Assembly (NCBI GenBank): GCA_033239005.1
Contig: BSQZ01000001.1
Coordinates: 16,182,500-16,246,499, forward strand
DNA length: 64,000 bases
Source: Lamellibrachia satsuma
Taxonomy: Eukaryota > Annelida > Polychaeta > Sabellida > Siboglinidae
Reading direction: 5' to 3'
The notes beneath the pieces are model-generated. The model did no database searches. It saw only the letters and a list, made by a program, of their open reading frames with translations, and was not told the origin of the DNA. A program made the position numbers and the translations under genes. Every line of letters begins with the position of its first letter. Position 1 is the first letter of the stretch. Of this stretch, positions 44,000-55,989 are shown piece by piece.

Positions 44000-45470
44000 T
44001 GAAGAAGAAAACTGTATAATCATTCAGTTCACAACTTGATGAATATTTTCACCAGTATTCTAGTTAAATAAAACTTTTTCATTTATTTGGTGATGTTTCA
44101 TGAATAATATTTTTGCAAAATTACATAATCTAATTTAAGAACCACATCAAGAAAAAATGGTGGAACCGACTAGATGACACTATTTTTCGATTGTTTGACA
44201 CCTGGTCTCCAGATGGCACCACTGTCTGGTAACCAAAACAGTATCCATTGAGAAAGCAAGTAGCTCCAGGCACACCTTTTGATTAACCATTTGTGGTTAC
44301 CATGTGTTTAAAACTAATTATGAGTCAAACATTTTGAGAACAGTAAGCTGTGGTGAAGGAGACAAATGGACAGCCAGCCAGCCATGTGCTCACAAAAAAT
44401 GTGGGTAGGCCACATCTCGACTCAATGCCAATGGAAGTGACTGGCAAGTGATTCAATGAAGTGAAGGGACGGGGTTGAAGCTACCAGCCATTTATACAAT
44501 TACATTCCATATACCAGAGCATTGCAAAGTCTGCAGATATAGTGGGGCTTTTAGTCATTATTTTGTAGTTTAAAAAAAAAGTGAAAAGTAAGTTGCAATT
44601 TATTTGCAAACATTGATAATAGTTGCAAATAAAAACTTGTAAATATTGTTACAGAACCCAGAAACATCACAACACCATTTATGATCAGAGTTAACAGACA
44701 TAGATTTTCACCATGGATTAGTGTTTTAGTTAGTTATTACTGAAATATACTACTCTGAGAATGTTGGGTTCGAGAACAGGGTTGTTATGCCATGCTGATG
44801 GGTATTTTTTAAGGCGTCGCTTGGGTCTAAACACATTTTATTTTCTTATTTCATTATCACTGAACTTACAGAGCTGAAACTTTCATAGATTGCAAGTCCA
44901 GGTAATAGTAATGCTGTGAATTTTTTTCAGAAAGTTTCATACATATTTTCCCACGGTATCTTGGATTGAATGTTGCGTGTGACTTATATCAGTAACCACT
45001 GGATTTAGAGGACTCAAATTTGGTGTGTAGTTACTCCACATAACCCCAATGAAAACAGTCAGTCGACTTTCCAAGTTTTCAAAAAACCTTTGTTTTCATG
45101 ATTTTTTTACATCTGAATGTATTTTTTCATCATGAAATTTTACATTGATGGTTCATTATATAAAATATATGTAATGTTTTCTGAAAAGTTACTACATAGT
45201 TTTCAAGAGCATACTATCAAGAAACACTGTAGAAAGTTTCAAGCAATTCTTTCAAACAATAGCAGAGAGAAGTGACACGGGAGGCAGTTGGTGCGAAGGA
45301 AAACATGTTTTTGAGAAAATCGTGTTCAAAGTTTATGTACATTGGCACATACATTTCAACGTCTGAAAAGCAACCTAGATGATTGAAACTTTGCATACAT
45401 ATTACTGAATGTATAATCTATCAAAAGGCAAAGTTAAGAGTCATTAGCATTGTAAAATAAATGTCACACA
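44000..45470. other. RRP1 intron 3, no gene recognised
   Basis: Non-coding AT-rich DNA. Repeated phrases such as 'GAAACTTT' + 'CATA' (44880, 44935, 45395) hint at an old dispersed repeat, but no boundaries can be defined. Confidence 0.4.
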
Positions 45471-45892
45471 AGTCCTGAGTACCCGACACCCATGTCCATC
45501 GTTGCCGACACAGCTGATCTCACCATGACAAACGGGACATTCGTCGCCTGAGTCCCATCGATACAGTCTGATGACAGAGTTGCATTGATGACCTTGTCGC
45601 AACTGGTGCAGAAAGTCTCGAGGCTACACACCATGCCGAGGGTGCTGTGCGGTCGACAGCTCGGATGGAGAGTGTATGCTTCCTAACAACGCGCATGGCA
45701 GGTTCGCAACAAGTGATGGCAACACGTCACAGCGTACAAGTACTGTTGAAAGATCTCCATCAGCATCTGTCTCATCCTCAACCAGGAATCGCGGGACACC
45801 TATCTCCTCCAGAAGATCTGCATAACCAAACTTCCGTTCATTGGCAGTCTCCGAGACTGATCAGCTGGTAATGTTGATGACCGCCTTGATGC
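45471..45892 (-). pseudogene. Second Mutator-like transposase pseudogene, exon 2
   Basis: Follows exon 1 (46488-46338) across a 445-bp intron with a good acceptor ('TATTTTTTCCAG'). The split Cys codon is restored at the junction. The exon reads 'IKAVINITS', a TGA, then 'SVSETANERKFGYADLLEEI', 'LVRCDVLPSLVANLPC' and, after a frameshift near 45650, 'TFCTSCDKVINATLSSDCID' and 'VRSAVSATMDMGVGYS'. The last part resembles the segment before the catalytic core in Mutator-like transposases (N-R-V-A---IG-GYS). The core itself is missing. One stop and one frameshift: dead. Antisense to RRP1 and unlike element 1 in sequence. Confidence 0.5.
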
Positions 45893-46337
45893 CTGGAAAA
45901 AATACACAATATAAATGTGTTTCATGAACGAAAAAATTATCCAAGACATGTTCAACAACAAAAGCCCCCCCCTACTACGTATGCAGGGGTATGGCATTGA
46001 ATGCAATTTACTTTATTGGCATTGCCATATTATACACATACACCCGCGCGCGCGTGTGTGTATATAGGCTATGTATACGTTAATTACCAAGGCAAATTGT
46101 AGTAATGTAATAAACCATAGTCACAATTCTGCTTCTGATGTGCCTGGATGGCCCCTGGGCCTGAATGTCAACACAACCACGAACATCAACAGCATGAACT
46201 AGATCAGTGTCAAATCGTTTATGCAGTAATAGTTATGCCACAAAGGCTAACGATGTTTGGATAAAACACAAATGTATATAAATCTGAATCATATGCACTA
46301 TCATAGTGAAGATATGAAATATCAGAATTAAACTTAC

Positions 46338-46488
46338 ACTGCGCTGGCACCATGGGCATGGTGATGGTCGAAGAAGACGACGTTGTCGCCGCAGGTTCAT
46401 TGGCGAATTCAACCCTCGATATCTTTGCATCGCGCGCTAACTGCAACGATGCAAACTTTCGCTGCCTCCCAGTACCGTAACCGCCCAC
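46338..46488 (-). pseudogene. Second Mutator-like transposase pseudogene, exon 1
   Basis: Starts ATG (46488), 'MGGYGTGRQRKFASLQLARD', 'AKISRVEFANEP', a Ser/Thr-rich run, 'MVPAQ', then donor GTAAGT at 46337. Basic N-terminus followed by low complexity is usual for these proteins. Intron position and phase agree with exon 2. Confidence 0.45.
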
Positions 46489-46900
46489 TCGCTTTCAACC
46501 AAACGGCATAATGTCGTTTTACAAAGCGATATAAATGAACGAAACTCATGGGATAAAAAAGTCGATCGAATCGAACGTAGCTGGTATTTCAAGCTGACGT
46601 CAGAGGATGGAAATTAGTATTACAACCAATTAGAGCGCTTGATTTGAGGGAATCCGACATCACGTGGTGATGTCCGGCGAATCGTCGTGGCATTCCCCAT
46701 TCCTTTATTGCCGAGATGGTTCAAAGGCGGTCATTTATAGTCGGAATTATTCGGATACCTCCGGGCACATTTTAAAACTGTTTGTACCATCATACAGAGC
46801 GAAAATGGGGCTTTCCCGTGATATGCGCCATGTTGGAACGGCAATATTTTCCGGCATGCAATGGCTCGCGGAAAATCACCTAATGTTCCATTAGTCTCGG
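46489..46900. other. CpG-richer interval upstream of the Mutator-like pseudogene
   Basis: More CpG and GC than its surroundings, with a divergent 76-codon plus-strand ORF (46664-46894) of no recognised family. It may be the old promoter/terminal region of the transposon, but no TIR was found. Confidence 0.3.
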
Positions 46901-47204
46901 TTCATTTGACAAAAACAAAGACTTAGCAATGATAGGCATCATACAAAAGTTTTATGACAGAAATGTGTTTATTTCAACAGTGCAACTTACATGAATGGCA
47001 AGTTGAATAATATTTATACACGGAAATAGCAACAACTCGAAATTCATTTTATTGTAAAAAATCTGTCAAATTCGACCCGAGTCTCCCGTTAACAAACTGA
47101 AGCAAGTATGATACTTAATAAAGCCATGAGCCGATTCAAGATGGCAGCATACGTGCACATTGACATCGGCTTGGTAAACGCTTCTAAAGTTGGGAGACAC
47201 ATTC

Positions 47205-47335
47205 CTACCAAGGGCAAGGGGGCTGTATAGGAGTCCAGAGGGTGAAACAAGGAGTCTCACACTCACATACTCCTACCAAGGGCTGTACAGGAGTCCTGAG
47301 GGTGAAACAAAGAGTCTCGGACTCACAGGAAAATT
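47205..47335. repeat. 68-bp tandem duplication
   Basis: 'CTACCAAGGGC' to 'ACTCACA' occurs twice with a 68-bp offset (47205 and 47273), about 100 bp before RRP1 exon 4. Confidence 0.85.
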
Positions 47336-47439
47336 AGTTAACAATCTAATTATTAAAACCCATGTAAATTTGTGTCTCTGTCCACCTTGCATTTCATATT
47401 TATGCTGGTTTGTTTGCATGCTATTTTTTGTCTCAACAG

Positions 47440-47634
47440 TTGGTGCGTAAGTGTTTGGCAAGTAGCTTTGTACTGCTGAAAAAATATGGTTGGGACCAAA
47501 CATTGGTGGCTCAATTCATGGAGGTTCTGCACGCCAACATCCTGACTGGCCACACTGATAGTGTGCCAGACGGTCTCAAGTTCCATGTTGTTGACATCTT
47601 CTTGGAAGAATTAGAGAAAGTGGCAGCAGGCACT
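47440..47634 (+). CDS. RRP1: RRP1 exon 4
   Basis: Acceptor 'TTTTTTGTCTCAACAG', donor GTAAGT at 47635, 65 codons, phase 0. Encodes 'LVRKCLASSFVLLKKYGWDQ', 'LVAQFMEVLHANIL' and 'PDGLKFHVVDIFLEELEKV', matching the RRP1 block (W----------IL------P-G---H--DIFLEEL-KV). Intact. Confidence 0.95.
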
Positions 47635-47902
47635 GTAAGTCATAGCTCTCTTATATGCACGTATACACACATACACATAAAAAGTTGTATTCATTTTTTA
47701 TTATAAACATTTTGACATGAAATGTATGCTACCATTAATTTCCCTTAGGATGTAATTAGGGTGGAATGTTGACCTAACTGTCTGATCTCCAAACATGTTA
47801 TGGTTTTCATGCTTTTTTAACAAGAGGTTAAGCATACCCTTCAACAAGTTTTCAATGTCTGCAACTGACATGTTTGTGGAGTCAGCTGGTGTTTTGTTGC
47901 AG

Positions 47903-47967
47903 CTTGGCATTGGTGAGGTACAGCAGTTCATTGATCCATACTGCATCATGCTCACACAAACAACCAA
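47903..47967 (+). CDS. RRP1: RRP1 exon 5 (last exon found)
   Basis: Acceptor 'GGTGTTTTGTTGCAG', donor GTAGGT at 47968. Encodes 'LGIGEVQQFIDPYCIMLTQT' and part of 'TK', equivalent to the 'FIDPFCRIAARTKD' segment of vertebrate RRP1. It ends two bases into a codon, so the next exon must supply one base. I found no matching exon in the remaining 16 kb; it may lie beyond the window or be too short and diverged to see. Confidence 0.9.
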
Positions 47968-47970
47968 GTA

Positions 47971-49855
47971 GGTATAATTTTAGTGAAAAGGTAGCTTTAT
48001 AAAAACTTGGTTAAACATTTCTATTCATTCACAAATTTTGAAAATAAATAACAATTAGCGATAATAGGGATCTCTAGACGCATCACCGCTATTTTGGATT
48101 ATGTGGAAAAAAAATTTATTTGCACCTGCATAACTATGCATGGATAATATTTGCTGTATTTTTGAAATAGTATACTAGCATATAATTATCTTTTGTTGGG
48201 ATAATTAACATTCTGCAGTTTAATCCATTATTAACCCAATTAGATGTTGGCACCCTTGCTTCATTTGCAGTATGCCATCGGCATTGTACAAATTAAAGGG
48301 GGGGGGTGAAGCACTCGAATAACCATAATAACATACCAGTTAGAGTATATATCACCCTTATATGATGGTCGCAATGCCACGGTAATTTTGTAATATCCTT
48401 TTTAACTTTGCCATTATCTACGCTGGTGTGGCGCCATTGTTCTACGGGTGGCTCAGTGGCAGAGTGGTTTGAGTACGAGTTCCAAGGAACCGCCTTCACA
48501 CAGTAAATCAATATGAACGACGACGCATTACCTCTCAGAAAAACCGCCGAAACGCATGGAAAATAAAAAAACTGGTGTGCACTGAACGGCTCCTTGATAT
48601 ATCAACTAGTACTACAAGTGCAAGGAAAAAACTTTTTATCGACTTCCGAGGAAGGATTTGCAGCAGAAAAGGTGGTTGCAAATGCGGAAATTGACGTATG
48701 AGATGAGCATGGACAGAAGGTGAGCATCAAGATGTCATTATTGGTCAAAGACAACGTTCCATCTTAGATCGAATTTTCCACATATGACTATGCATCTACA
48801 GACTATTCTTCGACCAGGAAACGTCAGATATCAGAAGACAGAGTGATGCGTAGGAAGCGATGAGCCGAAACCAGGTTAGTAAATTGGATTACCATTACCA
48901 TTGTGACTTATCACTGCGATTACAATAATAAGTCTCGGACACATGTGTTCTAAATGAAACACCTTCTGATACGTAAATCGGAGGGTCTCAGAAAATCGGG
49001 GATTTATACGTAAATCGGGTAGTCTCAGAAAATCAAATATTGAATCAGACGCTTTATAACACTTGGTGCGCAGAACACGTGGGGAAAAACAGCCAATCGA
49101 AAACAGTATAAAGCGGCAAGCCCAGACACGTTTGCCGAGACCGAGCGCAAGAAATAAATCGTGTTTACATTGCAAGTCTGAGCACGTTGCAGAAAATGGC
49201 TAATTAGAACCAGTATTGATCAGTATTGACCGCTTTCTGTTGACCCAGAAAAACATACTTGAGTCAGCCGGAAATAAAACCCAATTAGGTCATGCCGAGT
49301 TCGGAAAATAACATAGAAAATTTTTTTTTGGGGTTTCACTGAAAATCCAGGAGATTGGTTCTCCTTTCCAGGAGATCAGGAGATTTGGTGGATTTCCAGG
49401 AGTCTCCCGGTGAATGCGGGAGACTTAACATGTATGAAATATACAAATACTTTCATTGTGATTAAATGCAAATACAGTTACAAAACTTTTTAAAAGTATT
49501 TAAATATTTTCAAATAAAATGTATTCCACCCAATGTCTAGCTGGAAAGGAAACTAACTAAGGCATTGTCATCTATCCAGTTGAACACTGTCAGATTACAT
49601 GTCTTCTTTCAATAATGACACTGCAATTTTTGTCAAAAAATTTTTATTCGACAATAAGACAAAATTATATAAAATTAGTTTGCTGTATTGATCAGATTAA
49701 ACCCCACATGTAATAACCGGAAGTTCATAAAGAGATGTATTAATTACATTTTATTCTAAGTCAATAACATTGTAATGAATATCGTGGGGGGAGGGGGCAA
49801 CTGTAGGCAACCCAGAATAGTATTAGTACAAGCTATACTTATGAAGGAAGTACAT
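47971..49855. other. RRP1 intron 5 (presumed), no gene recognised
   Basis: Mostly AT-rich. A copy of a 'GGAGTCTCCCGGTGAAT' repeat at 49395-49440 recurs inverted at about 53670-53725. Confidence 0.4.
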
Positions 49856-50089
49856 CAGGCATGGGGTCAATTTTGTTTTGTCAATACCAATCAATAAAAA
49901 AAAATTTGTCTCCAATTCTACCTTGCAAACAGTCAGTTCCAATTCCAAATTATCAATTCCAACTTTTAAAATCCTAGGCTAAGGAAAAACTCAAATCCAA
50001 TTCGTTTTAAAACAATTTTTGTTGTCACGTGTGCACAATAATATTTAATCATATGATTAAAAAATTAAGTATTGTTTATTCAATGCATC

Positions 50090-50122
<33 letters not shown>

Positions 50123-51320
50123 CAGGTTTGCCATAAAAAATCTTTAAAAATGGCATTCAGCCATTTCATCTGTACTTTCTGCTGCGACACCTCTCCTGAG
50201 TTTTTGCCAACAAAACCAGACATTTTGGACAGCCCTGGACAGTTGGGTCGTTAATCTGAGTTTTGAACAGTTTCCCCTGTTTAAATTGGGTCCAGGTAAT
50301 TTGCCCCCACCCCGGACATTTGCCCATAGGACACTTGCCCCCCCCAGACATTAACCCCTTGCCTTTTTGAAAATCGTAACATTTGCCCCCTATTCGTATC
50401 TTCTGGATTATTTGTAAGTTTTTTTAAGAGGTTTTTTATTTCTGAACATGAATTCAAGATATGTATTACCCTAATTGCAATTAATGTTCTTTGTGCCAGA
50501 TCAGCCAAGTAAATTACTCTATGTAGTTGGAGATGATCCTGTAATGAAACGATTATCTTATTGCATTTGTGGGAGAAGCCAGTGTCATTAGGACCTGTTA
50601 TTACAATTGAGAATATTTGAAGGAAGCCATCTCAACAAGATTTCTTTTGAATTGCATTTACCATGGAGATTTTCCTATAAAACTGGATGCACAAGCCAGA
50701 TTCGTCAGAATTCACTTATAACTTCACCACAGAAATTACTTCTAGCATCTGAGGAGGCCAGAAGCTATGTTTTGAGTGTCATGCCTACACCAAGAAGGGG
50801 ACCAACAAGATTACTCTTTGATGGGAGTGAAGCCAGCGTCGATCCTGATCATGCAAGGGTGCTGTGGTCACTGATCTAATCTCCAGATCCAGAATGTGTT
50901 CAACAAGACTGCCTGCAACCATGATGGTGACACGGCACAGATAGAAGCTGCCAAGGACCTGAAAACTAAGGGGCACTCCAGACCAGCTGATCTCTGACTC
51001 ATTACTCTCCACCACTGTTCGTGGAAGCATCACCCCAAGAACCCAGTGTCTATGCTGTAATGTTGACAGCTTCCTGGCTGTTACCGGATTCAGGGTGACA
51101 TGCTAACAGCAGACAAATGTGATTTTAAAAGTAAATTATGTAAGTAAATATAAGGATAAAGATTAACAGTATCAAGTCAATAATTTTAACAAAATCAATT
51201 CCAAACAAAAATCAATTCCAATTCCAACTAATTAAAAAAAATCAATTCCTATTCTGGAATTGGAATTGAGAGGTCAATTCCAATTCCAGGATGGAATTGA
51301 CCACATGCCTGAAGTGTATT
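49856..51320. mobile_element. Candidate TIR element rich in AATTCC steps
   Basis: The left end 'TCAGGCATGGGGTCAATTTT' and the right end (complement 'TCAGGCATGTGGTCAATTCC') are inverted. Both are followed inward by 'AATTGGAATTG'/'CCAATTCC' runs (49910-49990 and 51185-51310). The 1.46-kb interior holds an (AT)n(GT)n tract and GC-richer DNA at 50600-51110 with a 90-codon ORF of unknown family. 'AGTACA'/'AGTGTA' outside the ends could be a decayed target duplication. Assignment rests on the ends only. Confidence 0.45.
50089..50122. repeat. (AT)n(GT)n microsatellite
   Basis: About ten AT and five GT dinucleotides. Confidence 0.9.
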
Positions 51321-51470
51321 CATGACAATATATTGTCTCTGTGTACCACAGCAACAGTTATGAACAGTATACTTGAATTGAAACAGGCTTATGTCCGTGG
51401 GGTTTTTGTCGGGAGGGGCTTTTGTCCATGCGCCATACTATCTAGCAGATGCTTTCAGTATAATACCTAA

Positions 51471-51474
<4 letters not shown>

Positions 51475-51525
<51 letters not shown>

Positions 51526-51560
51526 GTGTGGGCGGGTGTGCGTGCGTGTGTGTGTGTGTA
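51475..51560. repeat. (TA)n-(GT)n compound microsatellite
   Basis: More than 20 TA steps followed by a GT-rich stretch (51527-51560). Confidence 0.95.
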
Positions 51561-51717
51561 GCATTTACAGTACTTGTATAAGAATTAACAAGGCTCCATA
51601 GGGAAAATGTCTAAAAATAATATATACAAGAGAAAGTTTCTTATATTGTGATTAATTTTTATTATGCAAAAGATGAATTTTGTAAAATTTTCAAGTCACT
51701 GTGTGTAATCTTTTCAG

Positions 51718-52118
51718 ATGAAGGATTCACCATTGGTTCGTACAAGTACAGGTACTAGTTTTTAAGCATCCAGCGCTACGGGTGATGCCATCATTCTTGA
51801 AATTACGGATGTCACCTTTAGTGCCACCACCACTACTGCTGTGATACCATCGACAACTGATGCCGAAATGCAAATCGATCCGGTAATGATATCTCAAGTG
51901 CGACACTTCACGAATGCTGCTGTAGTCATGGATGACATTATTGCACCCATGAACATTGATCATGACTACTCCTATGTGAAGCTTCCATCAGATTCAGTGA
52001 GAACAAAGACATTGGCGCAGATGATGTACACTATGTGATAGCAGCGACATAACCGAGGATGACTCAAGCAGCTCAGACACCTATGAGAAAGAGAAGTTTG
52101 TCATTCGTGAAAAAAACT
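51718..52118 (+). pseudogene. Decayed terminal exon of an unidentified protein
   Basis: After an acceptor-like 'GTAATCTTTTCAG' one frame reads 'MKDSPLVRTSTGTSF', a TAA, then 'ASSATGDAIILEITDVTFSA', 'MQIDPVMISQVRHFTNAAVV', 'MDDIIAPMNIDHDYSY' and 'VKLPSDSVRTKTLAQMMYT'. A one-base shift near 52033 leads into an acidic tail 'CDSSDITEDDSSSSDTYEKE' ending REKN-stop at 52118. Composition and length look like real protein. No family recognised. One stop and one frameshift. Confidence 0.4.
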
Positions 52119-52773
52119 GATGTCACTTTTCTCCACCTGCCACACATCAAACTGCTACAAAAAAAATTTTACTCACAGCCTATATGGTTTTTCCACTTAC
52201 ATTAAAAATTATTTGGAATTATAAATCATGCTGTCTTATTCCTAATTGTTATATTTGTAAATCTTTAACCTAAACTACAATGGAGTCTCTTTGTACTGTA
52301 GTGATCATGTGACTATGTAATATATTATTTTTTTTACTTTAATAGGGTGGCTCCCATGTTAGCGACATTTGATGTCTTAATGGGAGTCTCCCTGACCTAT
52401 ATTGAACATTGTTTTTATAATGTTCATACATGAGACTACAGGTCAAATAAAACAAAAAACCTCAAAAAACCTCATCGTCACTTGATCCCTTTTGCTATTT
52501 CATGGCAGTATAGTGCCAGACTACTGGTAGGTCACTAGTAGGGGTTTGCCATGTGCCAGCAGCGTATGCTAACCAGTTCCGTAAAACTCTGGCAATAATG
52601 GAATATTCCGATGCTGTTTAAGGATAATGTTTTCCAAGTTCAGTGACTTTAACATTTCGGGATATGCTTTAACAAACGTTGGCTTTTCTTATAGGTTAAC
52701 TTTTAAAAAAATGCTCTATGGACGACTGTCTCTTAGACATCTTATTTTGGTGAACTAGATCTGCTATGGCATG

Positions 52774-52862
52774 GTTGCCGATCTGTCCTCTACGCGTGAT
52801 GTAGTCGCTGATCTGTCTGCTAGGCATGATGTGGTTGCTGATCTGTCCGCTAGGCGCTTGGC
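52774..52862. repeat. 30-bp tandem repeat, three copies
   Basis: Unit 'GTTGCTGATCTGTCCGCTAG' + 'GCATGATGTG'. The period is a multiple of three, so both strands stay open (plus: VADLSARHDV repeats); no evidence of expression. Confidence 0.9.
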
Positions 52863-54354
52863 GGACTGTACTAATTATGAACCACAAGTAACGCTACGAA
52901 TTGTGGGAAATAAATATGCTTTGGCGATGCGTAAAATGTTTGTGCAAATGATTTAAAACTGCTGTTTATTAACGCAAAATGACATTTGTTGACCGGCGCT
53001 GTTTTGCTGCCACATGTCGTGATCATCAATGATCGTTGACTTGTCTGGTACATCAGTCCTGGCTCTTAAAAAAACTGCATATGGCTCTATATGGAATATG
53101 GTATATATTGTATATTTCATACTGTATACAGTACAGTATACCGTATACGTTTTTTTTCTGGTTCTGGTTTTTTGGTCATGAAGTATCGAATGCTGTCTTT
53201 GTCAATTCAATGATTGTCAATTGAAGATGTAACACTGTATAGAATACTGGTTCGACTGAATAAAAATCTACTTTTAGAACACATTCTGAGGAAAACCACT
53301 GGTGTGATATTCTTCATTTGAGTTGCACATTGTTAGACTTTTGTTTCACTTTAAGCATTTTCTTCACCTTTTGTGATCCTGGGTGACGGAGGGATTTTTT
53401 ACACCTTTGTTTCATAATGTGCTCCGATTGTTTCAATTATCAAACATATATGAATTAAATATAACTTGTGTAGAGGTGTATTATTTGAATGGATATTTAA
53501 TGGATTGCACATCGAGTGGGAAATAATAACCTGTAATATGTTTTATGTTATTAGAAATCCTTGAGATTTTTTCACCCGTGAAGAAGAATATGACATTTGA
53601 TAGATATCTGGGAATTTTCTGGTGATTCTGGGACTTAGCATTTGTATTTGTTAATGATGTGTGCAGAAATTTCACATACATGTTAAATCAGGATTCACCA
53701 GGAGACTCCCGGAAATCTATCAAATCTCCTGTTATCCTAGATGGGAGAACAAATCTCCCGGATTTCTGATAAAACCAAAAATATTGTGTGGCCTAACAAA
53801 AGATCGTCAATCCCTCCCTTTACTCATACCCACAACAACAGCAGGGGTTATTTCTCGCATTTGTGAAACTTAACACATAATTACGCTTCCATTGGTGTCA
53901 TGCACTGCCTTTCCTGCTAGTTATCAGACTTAGGGTCAATTACATAGTAACTGAAACTCCAATTCTGGAATTGGAATTTGTATTTTGTTTTTGACATTGG
54001 TTAAAATGTTATTGGTATTTTCAATTACATTTTTTAGTTATTTTTCAGTTATGTCATGTAATTTTTTAACTCAAGTTATTCACTACAAATAATGAGTAAA
54101 ATGTGATATATCTGCTCAAAAATAGATGTACGTTTTTGTAAAATTTATTTATGCTATAATCTTATACTTATTTATTCTTTTTCCTTGTGATGACATTCAG
54201 TATTGATGTAGACATAAAGGAAAATAAACATTAGGATGGAAATTCTGATTAAAATGTATGTTTTGAAGCAAGAACTCTGTGGATGATGCCAAAAATGGCA
54301 GGCCGAAATGTGACAAACATACTAGTGCCTGATTTTTCCCTTGTGCAGGAGTGA
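52863..54354. other. Intergenic or intronic, no gene recognised
   Basis: Contains palindromic AT-rich 'TATGGTATATATTGTATA' DNA at 53090-53150 and an inverted 'GGAGACTCCCGG' repeat at 53700-53765 related to 49395-49440. Otherwise nothing that I can support. Confidence 0.4.
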
Positions 54355-54458
54355 AAAAACAAATCACAGACTGAAAATCCTGTTATCACCTGTTGTTTGT
54401 ATTCCCAAAAACAAATCACAGACTGAAAATCCTGTTATCACCTGTTGTTTGTATTCCC
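54355..54458. repeat. 52-bp perfect tandem duplication
   Basis: 'AAAAACAAATCACAGACTG' to 'TTGTTTGTATTCCC' twice (54355-54406, 54407-54458). Confidence 0.95.
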
Positions 54459-55472
54459 GTGGTTACTATGCTTTGTTGTTTTTGTCAGTAAAGACAAGCA
54501 AAATGTATTTTGAACGAAATGAAAATGAATTCGTTTCCGAAAGTGCTCACTTCAGTTCTGTGTTGTGAACTATGACGTTGTGCATGAATACGGAGTTCTG
54601 TTTCCATTCAACAACATGACTGACGTTCATTTTGATCTTGTCATATCGACTTGCGTCGAAAAATGGAGTGATTGACGCTTCATCGCCATTTCGAAATCGA
54701 TCAAAGAATGGAATATTTTACAACCTCTGTACTCCAGCACATAGCGGAAGAATACTGTATGCACTTGTTACTCGCAGTAACGATTCCACCGCCAAGCGAG
54801 CGATAATTTGAGTTCGGTTTCCGATCCCACAAAGAATGTTACGAAGGATAGCAAGTTTGGAAATCGTTCTATAAGGTAAGATTTTGCAAAATAGTGATAG
54901 TTTCAACGATTTAAAACAACGTATTATAGAAAGGTGTATGCTGTCGCACTGCAGTACTGATTTCAATGGTCGACAACGTGGTAGGAATTTGCAACTTCAC
55001 ACTTGAGAGTGTATACTCCTAGATCGATCAAGCAACTTTGCCCATTGATTTTGCATCTTGATTATATCAAAGTGATTTAAGTTATATTGCTGTTAACGAG
55101 TCATTCCTACATGTTTGAAGCAACTTTTTGTGTCCACACAATAACTAGTATAAGGTAAAAATCTGTTTCTGACTGATGTCTAACGTAACCAGAAGAATGA
55201 TTTTTTTATTCTTGTTACGTTGGCCTTGGAAAGTGGCAGTGTTAACCGTATAATGTATTTTGTACATATATGTATGCTTTAGGCCATTTATTGCCACATA
55301 GTTATTGATTTACTTGAATGTGGAATAGGTTTCATGGTGAGATATCTTTGTTTACTAGCATTTTGAAATGAAAATACATGTCCAATGCAACCACTAACTG
55401 GAGGTTGTTTCCAGCAGAACTAATTAAATTACTCCGGTTGTTTCATCATTTATGTTCTCTGCAAATTAGATT

Positions 55473-55917
55473 GTGTTGTCTCAGAATGGGAATTATTTTG
55501 TGTTCTTATGTGTGTTTGTAATTAAGATTGGCCATGTCTACCCGGTTGGGGAGAGTGCTGTCATGAAGAATGGTGCTGCAAGGGCTGTCAGATCTGGTGC
55601 TTCAGTCACTGCCAATGCCAATGACGTGTTTGAGTTCTGCAACACCAGCCATCTCAACAAGCAGCCTGGATAGGTTGGATGTTGGCACAGTCTGCAGAGA
55701 TTTTTCTTCATTCCAAGAATCAGAGACCGCCCTGTTAAAACTCTCAAGGACACACAGAGCCTCCACTCAGTGAAAAGTGTTGATGAAACAGAAGTTCCCG
55801 GACATCAACGGACAGTACCTTTCTATGGGAAAGTTCTTGCTGTAGATGTGAACCGGTCTCTGATCCAGCTACCTGCAGAAAAGGCCACAGAGACGTCTAT
55901 GCCTGGTCTGACCATCT
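55473..55917 (+). pseudogene. Decayed coding remnant of unknown family
   Basis: One frame stays protein-like for about 145 codons with a single TAG (55671): 'IGHVYPVGESAVMKNGAARA', 'SGASVTANANDVFEFCNTSH' before it, and 'FIPRIRDRPVKTLKDTQSLH', 'EVPGHQRTVPFYGKVLAVDV', 'NRSLIQLPAEKATETSMPGL' after it, ending TGA at 55915-55917. The interval is GC-richer than its flanks. I do not recognise it. It could be an exon, a retrocopy or part of a transposon. Confidence 0.35.
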
Positions 55918-55989
55918 GAGACAGCCTGGGTATCGGTGCAGCAGGTGGTGAAGAAAGTAGCACCGCCTTCTCTGGGACCTGGTCGTGGA

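Noticed and set aside
48436..48500. tRNA-like stretch 'GGTGGCTCAGTGGCAGAG'
   Set aside because: An A-box-like start is present but no convincing B box, anticodon arm or SINE tail follows. Too weak to call.
51718..51765. Possible RRP1 exon 6 ('KDSPLV' resembles 'TKDSLV' of vertebrate RRP1)
   Set aside because: RRP1 exon 5 ends two bases into a codon, but this acceptor starts in phase 0. Any join gives an immediate stop, and the residues after KDSPLV show no further RRP1 likeness.
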